Positions 16,652-24,715 of a stretch of DNA of 38,908 nt are shown one piece after another. The stretch covers positions 1 through 38,908 of the forward strand of contig PHET01000021.1 in NCBI GenBank assembly GCA_002841275.1, given 5' to 3'. This DNA comes from Actinobacteria bacterium HGW-Actinobacteria-7. Lineage in GTDB: Bacteria; Actinomycetota; Coriobacteriia; Anaerosomatales; PHET01. Made by a program: the position numbers and the translations under genes. Below the pieces are notes generated by a model. It was not told the origin of the DNA and did not search any database. It was given only the letters and a program-made list of their open reading frames with translations. Within the stretch, counting starts at the first letter, position 1, and each line of letters begins with the position of its first letter.

Positions 16652-16891
16652 ATGGCCGACGACGACAAGGAGCTGCTGCAGCGGTTCATCGAAGCGCTGT
16701 ATCGCGACACGAAGCGTGTGTCACGACTCGATGCCGTCATGCGGGCCGAAGCGCTTGATCTGCCTGAGGATCTTCTCGGCATCGTGAACCTGCTGCCGCC
16801 GGGGACCTACGCCAGACACCGCCTGTGCAACCAGTTGAACTCCGCATTGAAAGGCCACGGCTGGAACAGCCGGTTTGGGACGGTGGACTGA
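16652..16891 (+). CDS. Small conserved-looking hypothetical protein
   Basis: 79-residue soluble protein that I do not recognise. It is predicted to be mostly helical, with an acidic head (MADDDKELLQRFIEALYRD) and a basic tail. The segment LPPGTYARHRLCNQLN resembles a surface loop followed by a helix, and the single Cys lies there. It has no membrane segment, signal peptide or known motif. Reasons to call it real are a -10 element at a sensible distance, a plausible GGACGGAA ribosome site and a stop that overlaps the GNAT start in TGATG. A regulatory or adaptor role is possible but unsupported. Confidence 0.65.
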   Translation: MADDDKELLQRFIEALYRDTKRVSRLDAVMRAEALDLPEDLLGIVNLLPPGTYARHRLCNQLNSALKGHGWNSRFGTVD

Positions 16892-17436
16892 TGTTGTACT
16901 ACCCGGAGCTGACCGACGGCACCATCTCGCTTCGCGCGTGGTCCCTTGACGACGTGCCCGTCGTGCATCGCATGGTCCAAGACCCAGAGATCCCCCGCTT
17001 CCTGTCGATTCCCCCGAATCACACGATCGAGAACGTCTCCAAGTGGATCGCCGGCCGCGATGCGGACCTCGCGACAGGACGCAGCGTCAGCCTCGCGATC
17101 ACCGATGTCGGAGACGGTCGCCTCCTTGGGTCGGTCAGCCTCGAGCTGTCCTGCGCCGACGACGCAATCGGTGAGATAGGCTACTGGATCGCCGCCGAAG
17201 AACGGGGCCGCGGAATCGCATCGGCTGCGGTGACCTTGATCGAAGGCTGGGCGTTTGAGACCTTGGGGCTGGGTCGTCTGGAGATCACGACACATCCGGA
17301 AAACCAGACCTCGCAACGAGTCGCGCTCGCCAACGGCTTCCGAGAAGAAGGCGTGTTGCGCGCGTACCGGCTGCACCACGGCAAACGCGTCGATCTCGTG
17401 ATGTTCTCCAAGCTACCCGGGGATACTCGAGACTGA
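16891..17436 (+). CDS. GNAT acetyltransferase, RimJ/RimL type
   Basis: 181-residue acetyltransferase of the RimJ/RimL-like Acetyltransf_3 group, which uses acetyl-CoA to modify an amine of a protein N-terminus or small molecule. It begins ISLRAWSLDDVP, has a long central sheet, and carries the CoA pyrophosphate-binding loop in GYWIAAEERGRGIA (about 98-111). ENQTSQRVALANGF is the usual C-terminal CoA-side helix. The start is ATG 16891 in TGATG with the upstream small gene; 22 further in-frame codons upstream lie inside that gene and were excluded. It is convergent with the ATP-grasp gene, 18 bases apart. The substrate is not predictable. Confidence 0.85.
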   Translation: MLYYPELTDGTISLRAWSLDDVPVVHRMVQDPEIPRFLSIPPNHTIENVSKWIAGRDADLATGRSVSLAITDVGDGRLLGSVSLELSCADDAIGEIGYWIAAEERGRGIASAAVTLIEGWAFETLGLGRLEITTHPENQTSQRVALANGFREEGVLRAYRLHHGKRVDLVMFSKLPGDTRD

Positions 17437-17454
17437 CGCTTTGACGGCTGCTCT

Positions 17455-18498
17455 CTAGAGGGTGTTCATCTGTACGTTCGAGAAGCGGCGCTTGTACGCG
17501 CCCATGTAGTCGACCTTGCGCTCGAGCGCCTCGATCACACCGTGAGCGAAGTTCACCTTCTCGAACGTCTGGGCGCTGCCCAGGCCGCCCGGCGAGAACA
17601 CGTTCACTTCCATGAGTTTGTCGCCCACGATGTCGAGCCCGACCAGGAACATACCGTCAGCAACCAGCTTTGGCCTGACGATCTCTGCGATTCGGAGGTC
17701 ACGCTCGGTGATCTTGGCTTGGGCGATGGTACCGCCCGCATGCACGTTCGAGCGGATGTCATCGCCCTGCCTGACTCGACGGAACGCCGCGTAGTGGCCT
17801 TTGAACTTGAACGGCCGCCCATTCATCATGAACAGCCGCGTGTCGCCCTGCTCGGCCTCTTCGAGGTACTCCTGCGCGATCACGTAGCCGTCGCGCGTGA
17901 GCGCATCGATCATCTGGTTGAGGTTCTTGTTCGAAGCATGGTCGACGAGAAACACACCCTTGCCCCCGCTGCCCTGCAGCGGCTTGAGGACCGCTCGCCC
18001 TCCCTCGTCCTTGACGAACTGCTTGATCTCATCGCGATCGCGGGTGATGAGCGTCCGAGGGCGCACTTCCTCCGGGAACTGCTGGAAGTACATCTTGTTC
18101 ATCGCCTTGGCCAGCCCGTTGGGGTCATTCAGCACGATGACCCCGTTGCGCATGGCAAGTCGGCCGAAGTCGATTCCGGCGTTCTGCCGCCACGGGTCCT
18201 CAACGTCTTGCGAAGGATCGTTTCGCAGCATCAGCACGTCGAGGTCGTCTACCGTGATACGGCGCGTACGTGCGCTCTTGCCGCGGAGACCCGAGAGATA
18301 GGCCGCACCGCTCGAGTACTTGTCCTTGGGGGCATGCTTCGCGCGCGCCCTGATCTTCTCATCGGTGTCGTAGGCGAAGTCGCCCGGCGTCATGACCCAC
18401 GCCTCGTGGCCTCGATTGATCGCCGCTACGCCAAGCCGCGTGGTCGTGTAGCCCGCGGTCTCGGTCTCGATGTCGTTGACGAGGAACCCGATTCTCAT
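17455..18498 (-). CDS. Glutathione-synthase-like ATP-grasp ligase
   Basis: 347-residue ATP-grasp protein resembling prokaryotic GshB. The N-terminal domain starts RIGFLVNDIETETAGYTTTRL. The middle has LRNDPSQDVEDPWR and LNDPNGLAKAMNKMY, close to the GshB substrate-domain patterns. The ATP-grasp core includes RAVLKPLQGSGGKGVF, IAQEYLE and GLDIVGDKLMEVNVFSPGG. GshB joins gamma-glutamylcysteine and glycine, but Actinomycetota usually rely on mycothiol or ergothioneine and no gamma-glutamylcysteine ligase is in the window. Another carboxylate-amine ligation is therefore equally possible. It lies 112 bases after the N-formylglutamate amidohydrolase gene on the same strand. The AAGGA box is 12 bases from the ATG, a long spacing. 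Confidence 0.82.
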   Translation of the reverse strand: MRIGFLVNDIETETAGYTTTRLGVAAINRGHEAWVMTPGDFAYDTDEKIRARAKHAPKDKYSSGAAYLSGLRGKSARTRRITVDDLDVLMLRNDPSQDVEDPWRQNAGIDFGRLAMRNGVIVLNDPNGLAKAMNKMYFQQFPEEVRPRTLITRDRDEIKQFVKDEGGRAVLKPLQGSGGKGVFLVDHASNKNLNQMIDALTRDGYVIAQEYLEEAEQGDTRLFMMNGRPFKFKGHYAAFRRVRQGDDIRSNVHAGGTIAQAKITERDLRIAEIVRPKLVADGMFLVGLDIVGDKLMEVNVFSPGGLGSAQTFEKVNFAHGVIEALERKVDYMGAYKRRFSNVQMNTL

Positions 18499-18610
18499 GT
18501 GCTGTCGTGATCCTTTCGGAAGATCAATCCGGTGGTGAGCGGAAACCGACTCAGTATGCGGCCTCGGGCTGCAATGCGGAAGATGATTTCACAGAGAACT
18601 TACACGGGTC

Positions 18611-19405
18611 TTACCCCATCGTTTCGATAGCTCTGACCAGCGCGGGAACGGCCGATCCCAGTGCCATGCGGATCCGCTCAACGGCGCTCGAGTCAACAGC
18701 ACCGGTCCACTCGTCCATGTAGGTCTTCTTGAACTCGATCGAGAGCGCCGCTCCCGTGCCCGGAAATGTCTCTGCCACCCAATGGGCGAAATGACCGCCT
18801 CCGAACTTCACGTTCTCACGACAGTCGAAGCCGGATGTTTCCATTGCCGCCGAGAAGCACTCGACGACCCCCGCCCAACGCTCGCGGTCCAGGCGCCGTG
18901 TCCCGAGGTTGACCTCGGGGTTCTCGCGCTCGTCCGCGCCCGGCTGTTCTGCGCCGTCGCGCCGGTGGTTGTAGCTGTGCAGATCGAGCACGACGAATCG
19001 CCCGTGCTTCTCGGCAAGACGCGAGAGCAGGTCGAACGCCGTCGCATAGAAGGTGTCGTACGCCGCGCGCGAGACCCGGTCCTCGTCATCCGGCAACTCA
19101 CTGCGGTAGACGCGCAGACCCCAGGCATCCTGCGGACCCTGGTAGACCGCTCGAAAACGGGGCCTGTTCAGATCGATCTCGAAGCGCGAGCGGAGGACCT
19201 CGAGAAGCGGGAGTCCCCGGGGGGCCATCCGCGCGGTGTGCGGGTCCTCCTCGCGCAGCCGCTCGTCATCACCCAACGCCAGATACGACTCCAGCCCGGG
19301 GCGCACCGCGTGACCGGCATGCAGAGCCAAAGCCAGAACGGGGCCGTCTCCGTCGACGATGCGCGCAAGCGGCGCACCTCCGGCGTCGATGACACGCTCG
19401 CTCAC
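18611..19405 (-). CDS. N-formylglutamate amidohydrolase family protein
   Basis: 264-residue metal-dependent amidohydrolase of the FGase family (HutG-like, distantly related to zinc carboxypeptidases). LHAGHAVRPG holds the first candidate zinc ligands. VLDLHSYNHRR carries the second metal/active-site block, and GGGHFAHWVAET plus SIEFKKTYMDEW form the C-terminal site. HutG releases formate and glutamate, but no other histidine-degradation gene is near, so a related acyl-amino-acid substrate is possible. The start is the GTG overlapping the methyltransferase stop (GTGA); the open frame continues upstream 164 codons inside that gene without similarity. Pairing with a GshB-like ligase suggests shared work on a glutamyl compound. 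Confidence 0.82.
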   Translation of the reverse strand: MSERVIDAGGAPLARIVDGDGPVLALALHAGHAVRPGLESYLALGDDERLREEDPHTARMAPRGLPLLEVLRSRFEIDLNRPRFRAVYQGPQDAWGLRVYRSELPDDEDRVSRAAYDTFYATAFDLLSRLAEKHGRFVVLDLHSYNHRRDGAEQPGADERENPEVNLGTRRLDRERWAGVVECFSAAMETSGFDCRENVKFGGGHFAHWVAETFPGTGAALSIEFKKTYMDEWTGAVDSSAVERIRMALGSAVPALVRAIETMG

Positions 19406-19980
19406 GGGCGCTCTGCCGTCACAAGCCAGTGCCACGGAAGAGCGTCCTCGTGAGCCTGCGCCGAAGCGAACCCGACACTCGAAAGCAGCGCTACCACATC
19501 GTTTGCGGATACGCGGACCTCCTGCGGAGGACCTTTGGGAGTGTCGCCGGGTGCCCAATCGACAATGAGCAGCTGACCGCCCGGAAGCAGCATCCTGTAC
19601 GCCTCGGTGCAGATCGCCCGGGGATCCGCCAGCTCGTGGTGGAGATTCAGCATCACAACCAGCTGCGCCGTACCATCCGGCAGCGGAACGGTCGTCTCCT
19701 GACTCAACACCGGTACCATGCGGCCGGCGGCGACCTCGGGGCGATGTTCGCGCATCCAGTCGAGCATCACCTGCTCGGTATCGGCCGAGTAGACCGTCGC
19801 GCCAGGGGCCATCTCGGCGAACTTCGCAGAGAACAATCCGGTCCCCGCGCCGATCTCGATGATGACCTCGGGTGACGGGTCCTCGAGCGCCCGCCACATC
19901 ACCTCGGGCCGCATTGTCTCGAAACGGCCCGTGTCGTCGAGCTTGTGGATCTTGGCGAGATCGAACTTCAGATGTGCCAT
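19402..19980 (-). CDS. SAM-dependent methyltransferase (class I)
   Basis: 192-residue Rossmann-fold methyltransferase. Motif I is IIEIGAGTGLFSAKFAE (about 40-56), with the acidic ribose ligand in YSADTEQ. Post-motif ATG-to-LHHELADP and LLPGGQLLIVDW are the usual motif IV-V region. The start MAHLKFDLAKIHKLDD resembles the small UbiE/YcgJ-like group, whose members methylate diverse small molecules or metalloids. No Cys motif of arsenite methyltransferases is present. The ATG has GGGAG four bases upstream. The gene lies 19 bases after nhaA and overlaps the amidohydrolase start by four bases, so all three are likely co-transcribed. Confidence 0.83.
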   Translation of the reverse strand: MAHLKFDLAKIHKLDDTGRFETMRPEVMWRALEDPSPEVIIEIGAGTGLFSAKFAEMAPGATVYSADTEQVMLDWMREHRPEVAAGRMVPVLSQETTVPLPDGTAQLVVMLNLHHELADPRAICTEAYRMLLPGGQLLIVDWAPGDTPKGPPQEVRVSANDVVALLSSVGFASAQAHEDALPWHWLVTAERP

Positions 19981-19999
19981 GTGTCTCCCGTCAGGTGAA

Positions 20000-21346
20000 C
20001 TAGACGGCCGCCTCGGCGTCTGGAGGCGCTACATAACGCAACCACAGGTAGCCCAGCACGCCTGCAACCACCGAAGCAGCCAGAATCGCGACCTTCGCTT
20101 CAGTCTGGACTCCCTGGGTACGGAAGGCCAGATTCGCGACGAACAGCGACATCGTGAAACCTATTCCCGCAAGCAGCCCTGCGCCAACCAGGTGTCTCCA
20201 CGTCACACCGGAGGGCAGCGACACCACGCCCAGACGTACAGCGAGCCACGAGGCACCCACGACGCCCAGCGGTTTACCCACAACCAGACCAAGGAAGACA
20301 CCCATGCCCCACGCGTGCACTCCGCCGCCACTCGCGTCCACAAGACGGATTCCTGCGTTCACCAGTGCGAACAGCGGAAGGACTGCAAAGGCGGTCAGGG
20401 GGTGGAGCGCGATTTCAAGCCGCTGAAGTGGAGCTGTGCTGGTGATCGCTGCGTCCTTGATTCTCAAAGCCGCGTACTGTTGGTCGTAGTCTTCGAGGGT
20501 ATGTGCACCAGGGACATCCGCCTGTTCGATGACCTCGAGCTGTGTTCGTGCGAACTTCGAGAAGGCGATGGGTGAGATCCTCGCCGTGGCGGGAATCGCG
20601 AACGCGGCCACCACCCCGGCGATCGTGGCATGGATTCCCGAGTTCAGCACGCAGAACCACAGCGCGCCTGCGACAACGAAGTACCAGGTCGGCTGGTCGA
20701 TACCCATCCGGTTCATAACGACCAGCAGCAGCAGGGGAACAAGCGCGAGGAGAAGCCACGATGTGGCGATCCGCTCGGTGTAGAACAGAGCGATGACGAT
20801 GATCGCGCCGATGTCATCAGCAATGGCCAGGGCCGAGAGAAACACGCGCAGCCCCGTGGGGATCCGGGAACCGAGGAGGGCAAGCACTCCAAGGGCAAAA
20901 GCTATATCGGTCGCCATGGGAACACCCCACCCACGAGCCGCGGCGCCTCCTGAGTTGACCAGTGCGTAGATGCCTGCCGGAACGAGCATCCCGCCTAGTG
21001 CCGCCACAACCGGAAGTGCGGCGCCACGAACAGACGACAGCTCGCCAACGATGAACTCACGTTTGATCTCCAGCCCCACTACAAAGAAGAACAACGCCAT
21101 GAGCGCGTCGTCCACCCAATGTGCGAGTGACTGGTCGAGCTTCATGTCGAGCAGGAAGAACCCGGCATGCTCGTGCCAGAACGCCTCGTATGCGGGGTTA
21201 AGCGACGTATTGGCCAGCGCCAGGGCAGTGACTGTGGCCGCCAGCAGCACGAGCGCCCCTGACGTCTCCTGCTGCATGAATGCCGAGAAGCTGTCGGCGG
21301 CCCGTCTGATGGCCCCGGAGCCGCGCGGAGGCCGCATGTCTGCCAT
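20000..21346 (-). CDS. nhaA: Na+/H+ antiporter NhaA
   Basis: 448-residue NhaA antiporter that expels sodium in exchange for protons across the inner membrane and supports pH and salt tolerance. It has about twelve membrane segments. The ion-binding pair Asp177-Asp178 lies in LAIADDIGAI, and Asp147 lies in ATDIAFALG; these correspond to Asp163/164 and Asp133 of E. coli. The FFFVVGLEIKREF segment is highly typical. The C-terminal half includes a cytoplasmic loop of about 50 residues (THTLEDYDQQYAALR type) before a conserved LHPLTAF. The ATG has GGGTGAG five bases upstream. The gene lies 25 bases after the GNAT gene, so they probably share a transcript. Confidence 0.95.
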   Translation of the reverse strand: MADMRPPRGSGAIRRAADSFSAFMQQETSGALVLLAATVTALALANTSLNPAYEAFWHEHAGFFLLDMKLDQSLAHWVDDALMALFFFVVGLEIKREFIVGELSSVRGAALPVVAALGGMLVPAGIYALVNSGGAAARGWGVPMATDIAFALGVLALLGSRIPTGLRVFLSALAIADDIGAIIVIALFYTERIATSWLLLALVPLLLLVVMNRMGIDQPTWYFVVAGALWFCVLNSGIHATIAGVVAAFAIPATARISPIAFSKFARTQLEVIEQADVPGAHTLEDYDQQYAALRIKDAAITSTAPLQRLEIALHPLTAFAVLPLFALVNAGIRLVDASGGGVHAWGMGVFLGLVVGKPLGVVGASWLAVRLGVVSLPSGVTWRHLVGAGLLAGIGFTMSLFVANLAFRTQGVQTEAKVAILAASVVAGVLGYLWLRYVAPPDAEAAV

Positions 21347-21371
21347 TGCTACTCACCCTCCCAAGCGCCGG

Positions 21372-21866
21372 TCACAGTACCAGCTCCATCACGACGAGAT
21401 CGATCCAACGGTCGAACTTCCTGCCCACGGATCGCAGGTAGCCCACACGCTCGAACCCCACCCGCTCCGTCATCGTGAGGCTGGCGGTGTTCTCGGCGAC
21501 GATCTGACTCAAGAGAGCGTGATGGCCCGCTACTCGCGCGGCCTCGACCAACGCGGAAAGAACCACGGCCCCTATGCCTTGACCGGTCGCATCCGGTGCC
21601 AGATAGACCGTCACTTCGGCGGTGTGCGCCCAGCCCGGCCGAACGCCCCAGGGGGTCAGTGCGCCCCAACCCACGACCACGCCGTCCCGCTCGGCTACGA
21701 GCACCGGATGTGCGTCCCCGTGCTGCTCGAGCCACGCTTCGCGCTCCTCCACCGTCTTACCGATCGTATCGAATGTGGCGGTGGACGTGGCTATGTAGTG
21801 GTTGTAGATCGCGGCGATCACCGCTGCGTCACTGCTCTGGGCGCGCCGCATTCTCACATCGGACAT
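21372..21866 (-). CDS. GNAT acetyltransferase, phosphinothricin/methionine-sulfoximine acetyltransferase-like
   Basis: 164-residue acetyltransferase of the COG1247 group (Pat/MnaT/YncA). Its opening VRMRRAQSSDAAVIAAIYNHYI and the following STATFDTIGKTVEER are characteristic. VTVYLAPDATGQGIGAVVL (about 87-105) is the acetyl-CoA loop, and the C-terminal part has ERVGFERVGYLRSVGRKFDRWID, as in the family. Family members acetylate methionine sulfoximine, phosphinothricin or other amines; the native substrate is usually unknown. The ATG has GGAG six bases upstream. It is the first gene of the run leading through nhaA to the ATP-grasp gene. Confidence 0.85.
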   Translation of the reverse strand: MSDVRMRRAQSSDAAVIAAIYNHYIATSTATFDTIGKTVEEREAWLEQHGDAHPVLVAERDGVVVGWGALTPWGVRPGWAHTAEVTVYLAPDATGQGIGAVVLSALVEAARVAGHHALLSQIVAENTASLTMTERVGFERVGYLRSVGRKFDRWIDLVVMELVL

Positions 21867-21981
21867 CCGTGGCTCCCAAGCGTCTCAGATGGGTTCGAAC
21901 AGACAGTATATGGAGGGTACGTGAAACGTGGCCTAGGCTCCACAGCATGGCACAGCCGTTGCTCATTGTTGACCAAGAGCT

Positions 21982-22076
21982 GGGCGACCCGCCTAACCCT
22001 CCCCCCTCGGGTGGGAAACGCCCCTCACAGTGTTGCAGGACGCGCCTACCCCCCCTCAGGCGCGTCCTGTCTTTTT
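21982..22076 (+). ncRNA. 6C small RNA (two C-loop hairpins), actinobacterial class
   Basis: The strand opposite to both flanking genes carries two successive hairpins with C-rich loops, as in the 6C RNA class of Actinobacteria. The first is CCCGCC (21988-21993) with GGTGGG (22010-22015), one G-U pair, and a loop containing six consecutive C (22001-22006). It is enclosed by GGGCG (21982-21986) and CGCCC (22019-22023). The second is a 12-bp hairpin (22036-22069) whose loop has seven C (22049-22055), followed by a T run. A further small hairpin (21961-21980) lies just upstream. The 5' end is approximate; no clear promoter was found. 6C RNAs in mycobacteria and Streptomyces act as trans-acting regulators through their C-rich loops; targets here are unknown. 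Confidence 0.82.
22036..22076 (+). terminator. Intrinsic terminator, second hairpin of the 6C RNA
   Basis: CAGGACGCGCCT (22036-22047) pairs perfectly with AGGCGCGTCCTG (22058-22069) around a ten-base C-rich loop, followed by TCTTTTT (22070-22076). The T run makes it directional on the plus strand, where no protein gene precedes it. Confidence 0.88.
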
Positions 22077-22137
22077 CTCACGAGTTTCCGGGAAGCACCC
22101 TTCGAAGCGCCGAGAACCGCTTTCGGGCTGCTCCAAC

Positions 22138-22932
22138 CTAGCCGAAACGGCCTGTGATATACGACTCTGTCCGCTTGTCGGACGGGTTGGTGAACATGAG
22201 CCTGGTGTCGCCCACTTCGACCAGCTGTGCCGGCCGCTCCATTGACTCTCGCAACATGAAGGCGGTCTGGTCGCTGATGCGGGCCGCCTGCTGCATGTTG
22301 TGGGTGACGATGACTATGGTGACCGTCCTCTTCAGCTCAGCGATGGTGTCCTCGATCTGCTGCGTCGAGATGGGATCCAGGGCACTGGCGGGCTCATCCA
22401 TCAGCAGTACCTCCGGCGCCGTTGCGAGGGCACGTGCTATGCAGAGACGCTGTTGCTGACCGCCGGACAGCTCAAACGCGTGCTTCTTCAGAGAGTCTTT
22501 GACCTCGTTCCACAGGGCAGCGCGCTTGAGCGAGTCCTCGACAAGCCCGTCGAGTGCCGCGCGTGAACGCACGCCATGGGTCCGCGGCCCGTAGGCGACG
22601 TTGTCGTAGATCGAGAACGGGAACGGGTTGGGCTTCTGGAATACCTGCCCAACTCGCATCCTCAACTCGACCGGATCGACCGAGCGGTCGTTGACCTCCA
22701 CACCGTCGAGAAGGATCCGACCCCCGACCTTCACGTTGCCCAGCTCGTCGTTCATGCGGTTCAGGCAGCGCAGTAGTGTCGACTTCCCACAACCTGACGG
22801 ACCGATGAGCGCGGTCACCGCTTGTGGAGGGATATGCATGTTCACGCCGGCCACGGCTGTCTCGGACCCGTAGGTCACAGAGACATCGTGAAGGTCGAAC
22901 ATGCCGGTGGTGGTCGCGGGGGCCGTTACCAT
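22138..22932 (-). CDS. pstB: Phosphate ABC transporter ATP-binding protein PstB
   Basis: 264-residue ATPase that powers high-affinity phosphate import through PstCA. Walker A is GPSGCGKST, the Q-loop is in [16 protein letters not shown] (the PNPFP stretch is typical of PstB), the signature is LSGGQQQR and Walker B is [12 protein letters not shown]. The end SYITGRFG is the usual PstB terminus. The start is ATG 22932, seven bases inside the pstA end, with AAGGAG nine bases upstream; an in-frame upstream extension of 30 codons lies inside pstA and is not family-like. It is the last gene of pstSCAB. PhoU, often next, is absent. Confidence 0.95.
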   Translation of the reverse strand: MVTAPATTTGMFDLHDVSVTYGSETAVAGVNMHIPPQAVTALIGPSGCGKSTLLRCLNRMNDELGNVKVGGRILLDGVEVNDRSVDPVELRMRVGQVFQKPNPFPFSIYDNVAYGPRTHGVRSRAALDGLVEDSLKRAALWNEVKDSLKKHAFELSGGQQQRLCIARALATAPEVLLMDEPASALDPISTQQIEDTIAELKRTVTIVIVTHNMQQAARISDQTAFMLRESMERPAQLVEVGDTRLMFTNPSDKRTESYITGRFG

Positions 22933-23792
22933 CTGATCTTGCTCCTTTGCCGAGAACGCCACGTAGCTGCGGCGACGTTGATGATCCCCACTCCTGCGAC
23001 AAGCACGAGCGCGGTACCCCACACGATGTGCGGAGCGGGCTTAACGGCCTGGGTGGCCATGATGTAGAGGTGATACGGCAGTGCCATGGTCTCGCCAAAG
23101 ACCGTCGACGGAATCGGCGCGTAGAAGGCGACAGCGGTGACCAGGATCGGCGCCGTCTCGCCCGCCGCACGCGACAGACCCAGGATCGAACCGGTCACGA
23201 TTCCCGGGGCTGCGGCCGGTAGAACCACCCGGACGATGGTTCTCAGCCGAGAAGCGCCCAACGCCAGCGACGCCTGCCGAAGGTCCTTGGGGACCTGCCG
23301 CAGGGCCTCCTCGGTAGAGGTGATGATCACCGGAAGCGTCAGACACGCGAGAGTGAGTGCTCCCGCGATGACGGATCTGCCGAACCCGAACGTCAACACG
23401 AACAGCGATAGCCCGAAGAGCCCGTAGACGATCGACGGGACGCCGGCCATGTTCGCGATCGACAGCCGGACGACGCGAGTGAACGTGCCCCTGGGCGCGT
23501 ACTCGGCAAGGTAGATTCCGGCCATGACTCCGATCGGCAGCGAGAACGCAGCCGTCCAGAAGGTGAGCAGCATGGTGCCCCAGATAGCAGGCCAGATACC
23601 TCCTGCGGTCATGTTCTTGCGCGGCGGTTGGGTCAGGAACTCCCACGAGATCGACCCGGCGCCACGGTAGACGATGTAGCCGATGACGAAGAGTACGAGA
23701 CCGACGACCAGAAACGCCGCAAGCCCCGTTATGGTCTTGGCGACGGACTCGATGGCCCGTGCACGCTTCACACGCGCAGTAGACGCTTTCAT
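22926..23792 (-). CDS. pstA: Phosphate ABC transporter permease PstA
   Basis: 288-residue permease with six membrane segments. It begins with a basic cytoplasmic tail and the first helix around residues 20-42. [26 protein letters not shown] is the typical PstA extracytoplasmic loop. The EAA loop with the conserved Gly is at [21 protein letters not shown]. The start is the ATG in ATGA overlapping the pstC stop; a GTG three codons upstream is an alternative. It pairs with PstC to form the channel. Confidence 0.94.
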   Translation of the reverse strand: MKASTARVKRARAIESVAKTITGLAAFLVVGLVLFVIGYIVYRGAGSISWEFLTQPPRKNMTAGGIWPAIWGTMLLTFWTAAFSLPIGVMAGIYLAEYAPRGTFTRVVRLSIANMAGVPSIVYGLFGLSLFVLTFGFGRSVIAGALTLACLTLPVIITSTEEALRQVPKDLRQASLALGASRLRTIVRVVLPAAAPGIVTGSILGLSRAAGETAPILVTAVAFYAPIPSTVFGETMALPYHLYIMATQAVKPAPHIVWGTALVLVAGVGIINVAAATWRSRQRSKIRW

Positions 23793-24712
23793 CGGCGCCA
23801 CTTCTTTCGCTGACGCTCAAGCACGATGTCGGCCGCCAGGTTGATCGCGAATGTCACCGTGAACAGCACGAGACCCATGGCGAACAGCACCGAGTAGTGC
23901 AGGCCGCCTTGGACCACTTCAGCCATCTCGCCGGCGATGGTACCCGGCATGGTGCGCGCCGAGACCAGAGCGGTATCGGGAATGATGCCTGAGTTGCCCG
24001 CGAGTATCAGCACGACCATCGTCTCACCGATCGCCCGGCCGAGGCCCAGCATCACAGCAGCGAAGATGCCCGAGGATGCCGAGGGCAAGACGACCTTGTA
24101 CACGGTCTGCCACTGCGTGTTGCCCAGTGCCAGCGAGCCGGTACGGAGGTCCTTTGGAACCGCGTGGAGCGCATCTTCAGAGATGGTGATGATCGTAGGT
24201 AGGGCCATCGCGCCCACGACGATGCCGGCCGTGAATGCGGTGAGCCCTGTGTCGAGGTTGAACCACTCGCGCACGTGCGGGGCGAGAAGCGCGATGCCAA
24301 GCAATGCGAGCACGACCGAGGGGACCGCGGCCATGAACTCGATGATCGACTTGGTGACCTCTTTGGTACGCCTGCCGGCGAACTCCGAGATGTAGATCGC
24401 AGCGGCGACGCCAACGGGAATGCACAGAACCATGGCAACTGCGGTCACCCAGAGCGAGCCCACCTCGGCGGGGAGGAAGCCGAACTTCGCGTGTTCGCTT
24501 GTAGGAAACCAGTCCGTGCCGCTGACCATGTTCCACAGGCCGACCTCGCGCAGGGCGCGCGAGGAGTTGATGACCAGGAACACCGTGATCGCGGCGAGGA
24601 TGACGATCGCCGCGATGCCGCTTAGACCTATGAGCTGGGTGACGACACGGTCAGCCGCCCGGCGAAACGCCGGGCGGCTGAGGCGCCGTCCTGTGGTGGA
24701 CGTGTCTGCCAT
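23789..24712 (-). CDS. pstC: Phosphate ABC transporter permease PstC
   Basis: 307-residue permease with six membrane segments. The long N-terminal loop includes LWNMVSGTDWFPTSEHAKFGFLP, as in PstC. The EAA loop is EDALHAVPKDLRTGSLALGNTQWQT. The segment GETMVVLILAGNSG is typical of the family. It starts three bases after the pstS stop, so it is probably translated by coupling. It forms the channel with PstA. Confidence 0.94.
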   Translation of the reverse strand: MADTSTTGRRLSRPAFRRAADRVVTQLIGLSGIAAIVILAAITVFLVINSSRALREVGLWNMVSGTDWFPTSEHAKFGFLPAEVGSLWVTAVAMVLCIPVGVAAAIYISEFAGRRTKEVTKSIIEFMAAVPSVVLALLGIALLAPHVREWFNLDTGLTAFTAGIVVGAMALPTIITISEDALHAVPKDLRTGSLALGNTQWQTVYKVVLPSASSGIFAAVMLGLGRAIGETMVVLILAGNSGIIPDTALVSARTMPGTIAGEMAEVVQGGLHYSVLFAMGLVLFTVTFAINLAADIVLERQRKKWRR

Positions 24713-24715
24713 GGA

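Noticed and set aside
17542-18510. Open frame of 322 codons on the plus strand
   Set aside because: It is antisense to the ATP-grasp gene, which carries clear conserved motifs.
21881-21905. GGTTCGAAC, resembling a tRNA T-loop
   Set aside because: The flanking bases do not form a T stem, and no anticodon or acceptor stem can be folded around it.
21949-22080. Small open frame starting ATGGCACAGCCG on the plus strand
   Set aside because: It lacks a ribosome site and runs straight through the two hairpins and terminator of the 6C RNA. RNA structure explains the region better.
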